Positions 9,392 through 18,530 of a stretch of 64,000 nt of DNA are shown here, piece by piece. The notes beneath the pieces are model-generated. The model was not told where the DNA came from, did no database searches, and saw only the letters and a list, made by a program, of their open reading frames with translations. Position numbers and translations under genes: made by a program. Source of the DNA: Oscillibacter sp. Its GTDB lineage: Bacteria > Bacillota > Clostridia > Oscillospirales > Oscillospiraceae. The DNA lies in NCBI GenBank assembly GCA_022791875.1, contig JAAVZX010000002.1:1-64000 (forward strand), read 5' to 3'. Every line of letters starts with the position of its first letter. Within the stretch, counting starts at the first letter, position 1.

Positions 9392-10279
9392 CTAGAAAAG
9401 GCTGAGCTGGTCGGACTCGTGGCCGCGGCGGGAAGCGGTAACGATTTTACCCATGGAGTACAGGAGGCCCCGGGCGGTGCAGCGCTCCCGAAAGAGGTCC
9501 CACAGCGCCCGCGCCTTGGGGCTGGCATATTCGTAACGGGGGCCGTAGCGTTTTTGGTAACGCTCCGGCAAGCCTTGTCCGGGAAAGGCTTCCTCCAGCT
9601 TTTGATAGAAATATTCCCGTTGGCCTGCGCGGCACGTCATGCCGAGGGCGGGGTAAATAAAGCGTGCGCCTGCGTATGCGGCGCGGTCGATGATGGCGCG
9701 GATGTTTTCTTCGCTGTCCTCCAGAAAGGGAAGGATGGGCATCATCAAAATACCCGTGAACAGCCCCGCTTTGCTGAGGGCTTCCGCCGCCGCGAGACGC
9801 CGGGAGGGCGGAGGCGCGTAGGGCTCGATTCTGGCCGCGAGGGCGTCGTCGCAGGTGGTGACGGTCAGCTTGCAGATGACGGGCATGGTGCGGTTGATGG
9901 AGGCAAGGATGTCGGTGTCCCGGACGATCAGGTCGCTTTTTGTGGCAATTGCCACGCCGAAATCGTAGGCTTCCAGGAGCATCAGGGCCCGCCGGGTCAG
10001 CTCCGGGTCCTTCTCGAAGGGGTTGTAGGGGTCGCTCATGGAGCCGGTGCCTACGACTCCTTTTTTCGCCTTGCTCTCCAGGTCGTCCCGGATGATGCGC
10101 AGGGCGTTCGCTTTGGCTTTCACGCGATCGAAGTCCTCTATGTGGTAACAGTCGCTGCGGCTGTCGCAGTAGATGCAGCCGTGGCAGCAGCCCCGGTAGA
10201 TGTTCATGTTGTACTGCGTGCCGAACCAGCTAGGGTTTTTGGTGCGGTTCACGATGGATTTGGCGGGTATGGTTTCCAT
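9392..10279 (-). CDS. Radical SAM protein, SPL/SplB-like family
   Basis: Cys motif YRGCCHGCIYCDSR (CX3CX2C); GTGSMSDPYNPFEK. Confidence 0.85.
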   Translation of the reverse strand: METIPAKSIVNRTKNPSWFGTQYNMNIYRGCCHGCIYCDSRSDCYHIEDFDRVKAKANALRIIRDDLESKAKKGVVGTGSMSDPYNPFEKDPELTRRALMLLEAYDFGVAIATKSDLIVRDTDILASINRTMPVICKLTVTTCDDALAARIEPYAPPPSRRLAAAEALSKAGLFTGILMMPILPFLEDSEENIRAIIDRAAYAGARFIYPALGMTCRAGQREYFYQKLEEAFPGQGLPERYQKRYGPRYEYASPKARALWDLFRERCTARGLLYSMGKIVTASRRGHESDQLSLF

Positions 10280-10294
10280 AGGCTCTCCGTGGCG

Positions 10295-11437
10295 TCAGGA
10301 TTCGTTGGAATGGCGGGTGACGAGGTTCTTTATATTGCGGAAGGTGTAGACCCAGTTGCAGGTGCGGCAGGCGTCCTGGTAGGTCATGCCGGTGAGCAGA
10401 TAGCAGAGGGGCTTGATGGTGGCGGCGGTCTTTACGGTGAAGTAGCATACGACCAGGACCACCGCCGTCATAGCCGTGACGCCGCGGAAGCCTGCGGGGT
10501 AGTGGCCCAGGATGTGGATGCGGGCCAGGTAGATGTTGTGCATGAGGTAGATGGGGAGGCACAGGGGCACAACCGGTACGGCGCGGAGCAGGCGGGACGC
10601 CTTGTTGGCGTTCTGCTTGAAGAGCAGGAACAGGCAGGCGGCGAACACTACCTCAAATCCGGCGCTCTGGCTCTGGAAAGTGCTGGTATATTCGCCGTTT
10701 TGAAGGGTCAGGAAGCGGGTGCCGAGGATAATCACCGCCCACAGAGCGGCGGCGAGGGGCAGGAGGACGCGGTTGGGAATCCGCTTTTCCGCCGTGCCCA
10801 GATACCAGCCCAGAATGAAGGTACACAGGTGGCCGCTGTAGATTTTCAGCTTGCCTATGAGGTCGAAGGCGATCAGCTTGTCGAGACGGTCCGGGAGAAG
10901 GGCGGCGGCGATGGCGTGGAGGGTCACGAGGCCGATGAGGGCCAGGAGGTAGCGCTTTCCATTGTGGTCCAGGGCGTTGACCGCGGCGTAGAGAATGGGG
11001 GAGACGACGTAGAGGGCGATCATGAGGTACATGTACCAGAGGTGGATGGCGATGGGGTCGTGGAAGGACTGTACCATCATGGAGAGGAAGGGGCGGAGGT
11101 GGAGGTTCTCACGGGCGATCAGGAGCTGGAGGGCGGCGATGGCCGTCCAGGAGGCCAGGGGGAGAACCAGGCGGGGGAGGCGCTTGCGGAGCAGGAAGGA
11201 GATGCCGGCGGTGCGGGGATTGGAGAGCAGGAGATAGCCGGACATCATCAGGAAGAGGGGGACGGCGGTGAAGGCGAAGCTGGTGCAGATGTTGAGAAGC
11301 TCCCAATGGAGGCCGGTGGTGCTGCGGAGGCATTCTGCGGCGGTGTGCATGAAGACGACGCAGACGGTGGCCATGATCCGCAGATAGTCGAAATAGTGAA
11401 CGTGTCCGCGCGGGGGATGGAGCGTATTGTCAGGCAT
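10295..11437 (-). CDS. Acyltransferase 3 family (membrane O-acyltransferase)
   Basis: YFDYLRIMATVCVVFMHTAAE..., multi-TM, FLMMSGYLLL motif. Confidence 0.85.
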   Translation of the reverse strand: MPDNTLHPPRGHVHYFDYLRIMATVCVVFMHTAAECLRSTTGLHWELLNICTSFAFTAVPLFLMMSGYLLLSNPRTAGISFLLRKRLPRLVLPLASWTAIAALQLLIARENLHLRPFLSMMVQSFHDPIAIHLWYMYLMIALYVVSPILYAAVNALDHNGKRYLLALIGLVTLHAIAAALLPDRLDKLIAFDLIGKLKIYSGHLCTFILGWYLGTAEKRIPNRVLLPLAAALWAVIILGTRFLTLQNGEYTSTFQSQSAGFEVVFAACLFLLFKQNANKASRLLRAVPVVPLCLPIYLMHNIYLARIHILGHYPAGFRGVTAMTAVVLVVCYFTVKTAATIKPLCYLLTGMTYQDACRTCNWVYTFRNIKNLVTRHSNES

Positions 11438-11559
11438 GTGTGTTTCCTCAGCCGCAGGGCGGCGTCAAATCGGTGGAATCGTATCGTCTAACTGTAACAT
11501 ATTTTCCCGCGCAGCGCAAGAACAGAATCGGTCCGTTTCTGTTCGGGATTACGATGCCG

Positions 11560-11619
11560 GCTGAAACTTCGGCGATTCCACGAAAACGAGTTGCCAGGAA
11601 GTCTATGACGTGCTATAAT
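11560..11619 (+). promoter_or_regulatory. Promoter cassette, copy 1 of 2
   Basis: GCTGAAACTTCGGCGATTCCACGAAAACGAG-TTGCCA-17 nt-TATAAT; nearly the same as the cassette at 22811-22870 on the minus strand. Confidence 0.75.
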
Positions 11620-11665
11620 TGGAAAGCCATGTATGAATTGAACGTTTACGAAAAGAGGAAAAAGT

Positions 11666-11755
11666 ATGGTCAGTGAGTTTTTTGGATCAGCATTTCCGTG
11701 GATTTTACTTGGCTTATTTGTAGCAGCCAGTTGTTCCCTTATGAGTAAAAAATAG
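11666..11755 (+). CDS. Small (29 aa) single-TM protein
   Basis: MVSEFFGSAFPWILLGLFVAASCSLMSKK; GAGGAAAAAG upstream of the ATG; downstream of a strong promoter. Too short for the ORF track. Confidence 0.5.
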   Translation: MVSEFFGSAFPWILLGLFVAASCSLMSKK

Positions 11756-11844
11756 AAATAAATTCCGGTTTAATGGGCGGTCGCAATTGCAAAACCTCGA
11801 GGAACCGCAAAATCCCCCAATGCGCATCAGCCAACAAAAAGAGA

Positions 11845-11963
11845 CTGAGCTGCCAGGGTCCAGGGAGGCGCACGCCTCCCTGGTGGAGAATCCAAGGAGG
11901 CAAAGCCTCCTTGGCCTCCGGAGGCCCCCCGCCCGCTGGAGGCCCCCGTCCCTCGTCCCCCGT
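11845..11963 (-). repeat. Family 1 double-hairpin repeat, copy B
   Basis: CTGCCAGGGTCCAGGGAGGCGCACGCCTCCCTGGTGGAGAATCCAAGGAGGCAAAGCCTCCTTGG...GGAGGCCCCCC...CGTCCCTCGTCCCCCGTA. Confidence 0.9.
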
Positions 11964-11993
11964 ATGGCAGGCACCACAACAAGCAGATTTTTC

Positions 11994-12022
11994 TTTACAA
12001 ACGCCCAAAGCTGTGCTATAGT
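11994..12022 (+). promoter_or_regulatory. Promoter of the pantothenate/CoA operon
   Basis: TTTACA - 17 nt - TATAGT, ~150 nt upstream of the first operon gene. Confidence 0.6.
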
Positions 12023-12173
12023 TTATGCGCGGTTTCCGGGAGGCATCCGGGGGCCGGAGCGGACGGTATTCCATGTTGTTGGAAGCTGTACCGGCATAAG
12101 CATATCCTGTAATTCCTATTGCTTCGCGGGCCGTTGGAGTGCGTCACCTGACCAGGAAAGGCAGGGAGATGGC

Positions 12174-13022
12174 ATGAGGATTGGATTTGTTGGAGCAGGC
12201 AAGGCCGGATGTTCCCTCGGCAGATTTTTTGCCGGAGGCGGGGTCCCGGTGACCGGATACTACAGCCGGCATCAAGGGTCAGCCAGGGAGGCGGCGGAAT
12301 TTACGAATTCCCGTTTTTACGACACACTGGAAGAGTTGGCAGGAGACAGTGACGCGCTGCTGCTGACGGTTCCGGACGGGGCGGTCACGCCGGTTTTTCA
12401 GGAGCTGGCGGGATATGGGATGACAGGAAAGCAAATATGCCATTGCAGCGGCGCAATGACCGCCGGGGAGGCGTTTCCCGGGATCGCCGGGACCGGCGCA
12501 TATGGATACTCGATACATCCGCTTTTCCCCTTCAGCGACAGGCTGAAGTGCTACAGGGAATTGCCGGGTGCTTTTTTTTGCATCGAGGGGCAGGGACCCC
12601 ACCTGGAGGCGTGGCGGGCCCTTCTGGAGGGCCTGGGGGCGGAGGTGCAGGTGCTGGCGCCGGAGGCGAAGGCGCGGTATCACGCGGCCTGCTCGATTGC
12701 CAGCAATCTGGTGTGCGCCCTAGTGCAGGAGAGCGTTGAGCTCCTGGAGGACTGCGGGTTTTCCGGGGAAACGGCCCTGCGGGCGCTGACGCCCCTGATC
12801 CGGAGCAATACGGCCCACATCCTGGAACGAGGCCCCATCGAAGCCCTGACGGGACCCGTGGAGCGGGGGGACCTGGGGACCGTGGAAAAGCACCTGGCGT
12901 GCCTGCCCGAAGAGGCGGGGGCGCTGTACCGCGCCGTGTCCCGGAAGCTGGCGGACATGGCGGCGCGGAAGCACCCGGAGAAAGACTATACGGCCCTGGA
13001 GAGATTGTTGAAAGAAGGATGA
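12174..13022 (+). CDS. Rossmann-fold/DUF2520 protein, probable PanG-type ketopantoate reductase
   Basis: MRIGFVGAGKAGCSLGRFFAGGGVPVTGYYSR (NAD(P)-binding GxGxxG); first gene of a panBCD-coaBC-coaX operon. Confidence 0.75.
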   Translation: MRIGFVGAGKAGCSLGRFFAGGGVPVTGYYSRHQGSAREAAEFTNSRFYDTLEELAGDSDALLLTVPDGAVTPVFQELAGYGMTGKQICHCSGAMTAGEAFPGIAGTGAYGYSIHPLFPFSDRLKCYRELPGAFFCIEGQGPHLEAWRALLEGLGAEVQVLAPEAKARYHAACSIASNLVCALVQESVELLEDCGFSGETALRALTPLIRSNTAHILERGPIEALTGPVERGDLGTVEKHLACLPEEAGALYRAVSRKLADMAARKHPEKDYTALERLLKEG

Positions 13023-13026
13023 GGAC

Positions 13027-13875
13027 ATGAAAAGAAATACCATCGCCACCCTGACAGCCATGAAGGAGCGGGGCGAGAAAATCTCCCAGCTCACCGCCTA
13101 CGACTACACCACCGCGCGGCTGGTGGATGCGGCGGGGATCAACACCGTGCTGGTGGGGGACAGCCTGGGCATGACCATGCAGGGCTACGAGGACACCCTG
13201 CCCGTGACCATGGAGGAGATGATCGTCTACGGGCGGAGCGTGGGGCGGGCCTGCAAGGACGCCTTTGTGATCCTCGATATGCCGTTCATGAGCTACCAGA
13301 CCTCCGTGGAGCAGGCCGTGGAGAATGCGGGGCGGCTGGTGAAGGAGTGCCGCGCGAACGCGGTGAAGCTGGAGGGCGGAAAGGCGGTGTGCCCGCAGAT
13401 CGCGGCGATTACGGCCTGCGGGATTCCCGTGTGCGCCCACGTGGGGATGACGCCCCAGTCGGTGAACTCCTTCGGCGGGTTCAAGGTCCAGGGCCGTGGC
13501 GAGGACGCAGCGCGGCGGGTGCTGGAGGACGCGCTGGCGGTGGAGCAGGCGGGTGCGTTTATGGTCGTGCTGGAGTGCGTGCCGCCGAAGCTGGCGGCGC
13601 TGATTACCAGGAAGACCCGCATGATTACCATCGGCATCGGCGCGGGTGCCGGCTGTGACGGGCAGGTGCTGGTGTATCAGGATCTGCTGGGGATGTCCGG
13701 GGAGTTTGTGCCGAAGTTCGTGAAGCGCTTCGCGGAGATTGGCGCGGAGATGCAGAGCGCGTTTTGTACGTACGACACGGAGGTGAAGGCCGGGAGCTTC
13801 CCGGCGGTGGAACAGACTTACGCCAAGAGCGATTGTTCCGATGAATTCCTGGCCCGTTTGGATGCGGACTATTGA
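13027..13875 (+). CDS. panB: 3-methyl-2-oxobutanoate hydroxymethyltransferase
   Basis: ISQLTAYDYTTARLVDAAGINTVLVGDSLGMTMQGYEDTLPVTMEEMI... Confidence 0.97.
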   Translation: MKRNTIATLTAMKERGEKISQLTAYDYTTARLVDAAGINTVLVGDSLGMTMQGYEDTLPVTMEEMIVYGRSVGRACKDAFVILDMPFMSYQTSVEQAVENAGRLVKECRANAVKLEGGKAVCPQIAAITACGIPVCAHVGMTPQSVNSFGGFKVQGRGEDAARRVLEDALAVEQAGAFMVVLECVPPKLAALITRKTRMITIGIGAGAGCDGQVLVYQDLLGMSGEFVPKFVKRFAEIGAEMQSAFCTYDTEVKAGSFPAVEQTYAKSDCSDEFLARLDADY

Positions 13876-13888
13876 GGAGGATACAGCG

Positions 13889-14746
13889 ATGATTGTTGCG
13901 AAAACGATTGCGGAAGTGCGGGCGCAGGTTGCCCAGTGGAAGCGGGAGGGGTTCAGCGTGGGTCTGGTGCCTACGATGGGGTATCTCCACGAGGGGCACG
14001 CCAGTCTGGTGGACAAGGCGCGGAGGATGTGCGGGAAGGTTGTGGCCTCCGACTTTGTGAATCCCACCCAGTTCGGGCCGAACGAGGATTTGGAGGCGTA
14101 TCCGCGGGATTTTGAGCGGGACTGCGCCCTGCTGGAGGAGCATGGCTGCGATATGGTGTTTTACCCCGCTGTGGGGGAGATGTACGCGCCCAACGCGGCG
14201 ACTTATGTGGAGATTCAGGACGAGATGCCCAAGCAGCTCTGCGGGAAGACGCGGCCGATTCACTTCCGGGGCGTGTGTACGGTGGTGTCGAAGCTGTTCA
14301 ACATCGTGGAGCCGGATTACGCCTTTTTCGGGCAGAAGGACGCCCAGCAGCTGGCCATTATCCGGCGGATGGTGCGGGATCTGTCCTACGGGATCGAGGT
14401 CGTGGCCTGCCCCATCGTGCGGGAGGCGGACGGACTTGCCCGTTCCTCACGGAATACCTATCTGAATCCGGCAGAGCGAAAAGCGGCGCTGTGCCTGTCC
14501 AGGGCGGTTTTCCGCGGGCAGGAACTGGTGGGCGCCGGAGAGCGGGACGCGGAAAAGCTGGTGGCTGAAATGCGCGCAGTCATTGAGGCGGAGCCGCTGG
14601 CGCGGATCGACTATGTGTCCGCCGTGGACGGGGAGACCATGCTTCCGGTGGAAGAGCTGACGGACGGCGTGCTGGCGGCTATGGCCGTGTATATCGGTAA
14701 GACGCGGCTGATTGACAATTTTATCGTTGGAGGCTTGAAGGAATGA
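13889..14746 (+). CDS. panC: Pantoate-beta-alanine ligase
   Basis: [42 protein letters not shown]. Confidence 0.97.
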   Translation: MIVAKTIAEVRAQVAQWKREGFSVGLVPTMGYLHEGHASLVDKARRMCGKVVASDFVNPTQFGPNEDLEAYPRDFERDCALLEEHGCDMVFYPAVGEMYAPNAATYVEIQDEMPKQLCGKTRPIHFRGVCTVVSKLFNIVEPDYAFFGQKDAQQLAIIRRMVRDLSYGIEVVACPIVREADGLARSSRNTYLNPAERKAALCLSRAVFRGQELVGAGERDAEKLVAEMRAVIEAEPLARIDYVSAVDGETMLPVEELTDGVLAAMAVYIGKTRLIDNFIVGGLKE

Positions 14747-15144
14747 CCATTGAGATGCTCAAGGGGAAAATCCACCGCGCCACGGTGCGGCAGGCGGAGC
14801 TGGACTACGTGGGTTCCATCACCGTGGACCAGGACCTGCTGGAGGCCGCGGGGATTCTGGAATATGAAAAGGTGCAGATCGTGGACGTGAACAACGGGAG
14901 CCGTTTCGAGACGTACACCATCGCCGGGGAGCGGGGCAGCGGCATGATCTGCCTGAACGGCGCGGCGGCGCGCTGCGTCAGCGTGGGGGACAAGATTATC
15001 CTCATGGCCTATGCCAGCCTGACGCCGGAGGAGGCGAAGGGGCACCGGCCCCAGGTGGTCTTCGTGGACGAGGGGAACCGGATCGAGCGGGTGACCACGT
15101 ATGAGAAGCACGGACTTCTGCGGGATATGGCAGGTGGGGCGTGA
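14743..15144 (+). CDS. panD: Aspartate 1-decarboxylase
   Basis: [33 protein letters not shown] (GS cleavage/pyruvoyl site); overlaps panC. Confidence 0.96.
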   Translation: MTIEMLKGKIHRATVRQAELDYVGSITVDQDLLEAAGILEYEKVQIVDVNNGSRFETYTIAGERGSGMICLNGAAARCVSVGDKIILMAYASLTPEEAKGHRPQVVFVDEGNRIERVTTYEKHGLLRDMAGGA

Positions 15145-16340
15145 TGGAGGACCTGCGGGGCAAATGCGTGGTTTTGGGGGTGACAGGGGGGATTGCCGCC
15201 TATAAAATGGCGGATACGGCCCGTTTGCTGGTGAAAATGGGGGCGGAGGTCCATGTGATTATGACGGAAAACGCCACCCGCTTCATCACGCCCCTGACCT
15301 TCGAGACATTGACCAACCGGCGCTGCGTGGTGGACACGTTTGCGCGGGATTTCCAGTACGACGTGGCCCATATCTCCCTGGCAAAAGCGGCGGACCTCAT
15401 TCTGATCGCCCCCGCTACGGCGAACGTGCTGGCAAAGCTGGCCCACGGCATTGCCGACGATATGCTGACCACCGTAGTGCTGGCGGCGCGGTGCCGGAAG
15501 CTGGCGGCACCGGCTATGAATACGGCCATGCTGGAGAATCCTGTGACCCAGGACAACCTGGCGGCGCTGAAAAAGTACGGCTTCGAGATCATTGAGCCGG
15601 AAGGGGGCCTGCTGGCCTGCGGGGACGTGGGGAAGGGGAAACTGCCCGCGCCGGAGGTTCTTGCGGACCGGGTTCTGCGGCATCTGGCGCGGGAGAAGAG
15701 CCTCGCGGGCGTCCGCGTGGCCGTGACGGCGGGGCCGACCCAGGAGGCGCTGGACCCCGTGCGCTTCCTGAGCAACCACAGCTCCGGGAAAATGGGCTAC
15801 GCCATCGCGCGGGAGGCCATGCTGCGTGGGGCGGAGGTGACGCTGATCTCCGGCCCCACGGCGCTGGACGCGCCGCCGTTTGTGCAGGTGGAGCGGGTGC
15901 AGTCCGCGGGGGAGATGTTCGCGGCGGTGCGGCGGGTTCTTCCTGAGACGGATATTTTGATTAAGGCGGCGGCGGTGGCGGATTACCGGCCCGCCGAGGT
16001 CGCCGGGGACAAGCTGAAAAAGCGTGATGAAGACCTGAGCCTCGCACTGGAGCGCACAGACGATATTTTAGCCTGGGCGGGGCGGAACCGGCATCCGGGG
16101 CTGTTTCTGTGCGGCTTTTCCATGGAGACGCGGGATCTGCTGGAGAACTCCAGGAAGAAGCTGGAAAAGAAGGGCCTCGACATGATCGCCGCAAACGACC
16201 TGCGGACGGCGGGGGCGGGCTTCGGCGTGGATACTAACGCCATCACGCTCCTGACGCCGGAGGGTGCGGAAGAACTGCCCCTGATGAGCAAGGCGGAAGC
16301 GGCGGCGCGGCTGCTGGACGCCATTGAGGCGCGGCGATGA
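15144..16340 (+). CDS. coaBC: Bifunctional phosphopantothenoylcysteine decarboxylase/phosphopantothenate-cysteine ligase
   Basis: GVTGGIAAYKMADTARLLVKMGAEVHVIMTENATRFITPLTFETLTN; RFLSNHSSGKMGYAIA. Confidence 0.96.
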   Translation: MEDLRGKCVVLGVTGGIAAYKMADTARLLVKMGAEVHVIMTENATRFITPLTFETLTNRRCVVDTFARDFQYDVAHISLAKAADLILIAPATANVLAKLAHGIADDMLTTVVLAARCRKLAAPAMNTAMLENPVTQDNLAALKKYGFEIIEPEGGLLACGDVGKGKLPAPEVLADRVLRHLAREKSLAGVRVAVTAGPTQEALDPVRFLSNHSSGKMGYAIAREAMLRGAEVTLISGPTALDAPPFVQVERVQSAGEMFAAVRRVLPETDILIKAAAVADYRPAEVAGDKLKKRDEDLSLALERTDDILAWAGRNRHPGLFLCGFSMETRDLLENSRKKLEKKGLDMIAANDLRTAGAGFGVDTNAITLLTPEGAEELPLMSKAEAAARLLDAIEARR

Positions 16341-17116
16341 TTCTGACGCTGGACATCGGCAACACCACCGTCGGCGTCAGCGGCGTGGAGGTGCGGGGGG
16401 CAAACTATCGGGTCCTGTTCGGCGGAAAGATTTCCTCCCAGGCGGGGGAAGCGGAGTGCCGGGACGCGCTGAAAAGTCTGCTTGACGGAAACGGAGTTTC
16501 GGCGGAGGACGTGGAGGGGATTGCGCTCTCCAGCGTTGTGCCGCGGCTGGAGGGGACGGTGAGCGGAGCGGCGGAGGCGCTGCTGGGGATGCGTCCGGTC
16601 CGGATCGACGCGGCCTCGGCGGCGGGAGGACTGCGCTTCGCGATTCCGCACCCGGAACGGCTGGGGCTGGATCGGATCGCCGACGCGGCGTGGGCGGCGC
16701 GGCAGTACGCCCTGCCGGCGGTGACGGCGGACCTGGGGACCGCCACGACCTTCAATGTGCTGGGAGAGGGGGGCGTGTTCCTGGGGGGCGTGATTGCGTG
16801 CGGAGTGGAGACGGGCGTGGGAGCGCTGGCGGAGCGGACGGCGCAGCTTCCAAGGCTGACGCTGGGCCCGCCGGCGGCGCTGATTGGCCGCGACACGGAG
16901 GCGTGTATGCTTTCGGGCGCGGTTTACGGCGCGGCGGCGCTGATTGACGGAATTGCCGGGCGCGTGGAAGCGGAGCTGGGCAAAGCGGTCACGCTGATTC
17001 TCACGGGAGGCTGGTCAAAGCTGGCGGCCCCGCTGTGTACCCACCCCCACGTCTGGGAACCGGATCTTCTCCCAAAAGGCTTAGCGCTGCTGTACACGCT
17101 GCACGATGCGCAATAA
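16337..17116 (+). CDS. coaX: Type III pantothenate kinase
   Basis: MILTLDIGNTTVGVSGV; ADLGTATTFNVLGEGGVFLGGVIACGVETGVGAL. Confidence 0.95.
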   Translation: MILTLDIGNTTVGVSGVEVRGANYRVLFGGKISSQAGEAECRDALKSLLDGNGVSAEDVEGIALSSVVPRLEGTVSGAAEALLGMRPVRIDAASAAGGLRFAIPHPERLGLDRIADAAWAARQYALPAVTADLGTATTFNVLGEGGVFLGGVIACGVETGVGALAERTAQLPRLTLGPPAALIGRDTEACMLSGAVYGAAALIDGIAGRVEAELGKAVTLILTGGWSKLAAPLCTHPHVWEPDLLPKGLALLYTLHDAQ

Positions 17117-17120
17117 AAAA

Positions 17121-17153
17121 GCGGGCGTCCCTGCAAAACGCAGAGACGCCCGC
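17121..17153. terminator. Terminator-like hairpin after coaX
   Basis: GCGGGCGTCCCTGC-aaaac-GCAGAGACGCCCGC, preceded by an A-run; lies between convergent genes. Confidence 0.65.
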
Positions 17154-17178
17154 CGTTGATTTATCCGCCAAAAAAGGA

Positions 17179-17277
17179 CTGATCTGCCAGGGTCCAGGGA
17201 GGCGCGCGCCTCCCTGGTGGGCGGCCAGAGGGCAAAGCCCTCTGGCCGCCGGAGGCCCCCCGTCCAACGTCCCCCGC
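17179..17277 (-). repeat. Family 1 double-hairpin repeat, copy C
   Basis: CTGATCTGCCAGGGTCCAGGGAGGCGCGCGCCTCCCTGGTGGGCGGCCAGAGGGCAAAGCCCTCTGGCCGCCGGAGGCCCCCCGTCC. Confidence 0.9.
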
Positions 17278-17281
17278 GGGT

Positions 17282-18490
17282 TCAGTCTTCCTCCCCGGCC
17301 TTGAAGTTGTACACAGGGCGGATGATTTTTTCGACTTCGGCGGTGGGGCCGATGTTGGAGAGGATGGCTTCCATGCCTTTGTAGGCCATGGGGCACTCGT
17401 CGAGGGTGGCTTTGCTGACGGAGGTGGTGTAGATGCCGTCCATTTGCTTTTTGAATTCTGAGACGGTGAAGGAGCTTTTCGCCGCTGCGCGGCTCATGAG
17501 ACGGCCTGCGCCGTGAGGGGCGGATTGGTTCCAGTCGTCGTTGCCTTTGCCGGTGCAGAGAAGACTTCCGTCGCGCATGTTGATGGGGATCAGGAGGCGT
17601 TCGCCTGCTTTGGCGGAGACGGCGCCTTTGCGGAGAATCATGGCGTCGGTGTCGATATAGTTGTGAATCGTGGTGAACTGCTCTTCGGCGTGGAGCTTCA
17701 TGCCCTTGAGAATTTCGTCCATCATGGCCTGGCGGTTCAGGGCGGCGAAGTGCTGGACGATCTTCATGTCGTGAAGATACTGCTGGAAGAGGTCGCCGGA
17801 GACGTAGGCGAGCTGGCGGGGGATGCTGGTCTGCTTTAGGTTCTTGAGGCGTTTCAGCTCCTTCTGGATCTCCTTCTGACGGCCTTCGGCCTTCATCTGG
17901 GCAATGAGCTGGGCAATGGAGGCGTCGTCGGTGTGGTTGAGGACCTTGTAGCCCTCCTCCTGGTAGTATTTCGCAACCTCCAGGCCCAAGTGGCGGCTCC
18001 CGGAGTGGACGACGACGTAGAGATGCCCCTCGTCGTCCCGGTCCACCTCAATAAAATGGTTGCCGCCGCCCAAGGTGCCGATGCTCTTCTCCGCCCGCAG
18101 GAGGTCCACATGGCGGGCACAGCAGAGCTCGCTGAGGTCCACGCGGTCCAGGTAGCGGTGGGCCTTGTCCCGGATGCCGAAGCCGGAGGGGATGCGCTGG
18201 TAGATCAGCTTATCCAGCTTCTGGAGCTCCATGTGGTCCTCCCGGACCCGCACGGTCTCCATGCCGCAGCCGATGTCCACGCCCACGAGGTTGGGAACGA
18301 TCTTGTCCGTGATGGTCATGGTGGTTCCGATGGTGCAGCCCGCGCCCGCGTGGACGTCCGGCATCAGGCGGATACGGCTCCCGGAGACGAATTCCTGATT
18401 GCACAGCTCGATGATCTGGGCGATGGAGGACTGGTCCACAACGTCGGTGAAGATCTTTGCCTGGTTGTATTTTCCTTGAAGTTCTAACAT
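17282..18490 (-). CDS. rtcB: RtcB family RNA-splicing ligase
   Basis: RIRLMPDVHAGAGCTIGTTMTITDKIVPNLVGVDIGCGMETVRV; GGGNHFIEVD; SGSRHLG. Confidence 0.94.
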   Translation of the reverse strand: MLELQGKYNQAKIFTDVVDQSSIAQIIELCNQEFVSGSRIRLMPDVHAGAGCTIGTTMTITDKIVPNLVGVDIGCGMETVRVREDHMELQKLDKLIYQRIPSGFGIRDKAHRYLDRVDLSELCCARHVDLLRAEKSIGTLGGGNHFIEVDRDDEGHLYVVVHSGSRHLGLEVAKYYQEEGYKVLNHTDDASIAQLIAQMKAEGRQKEIQKELKRLKNLKQTSIPRQLAYVSGDLFQQYLHDMKIVQHFAALNRQAMMDEILKGMKLHAEEQFTTIHNYIDTDAMILRKGAVSAKAGERLLIPINMRDGSLLCTGKGNDDWNQSAPHGAGRLMSRAAAKSSFTVSEFKKQMDGIYTTSVSKATLDECPMAYKGMEAILSNIGPTAEVEKIIRPVYNFKAGEED

Positions 18491-18530
18491 GGTTTCCCTT
18501 TCTGTATCGATACGCTGCGCGCCTGGAGGC

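Noticed and set aside
9389-11491. 700-aa plus-strand ORF
   Set aside because: Antisense to well-supported radical SAM and acyltransferase genes; low-complexity Gly/Val/Glu-rich translation typical of spurious antisense ORFs in GC-rich DNA.
12532-14067. 511-aa minus-strand ORF
   Set aside because: Antisense of the panG-like gene, panB and panC, all of which have clear family motifs.
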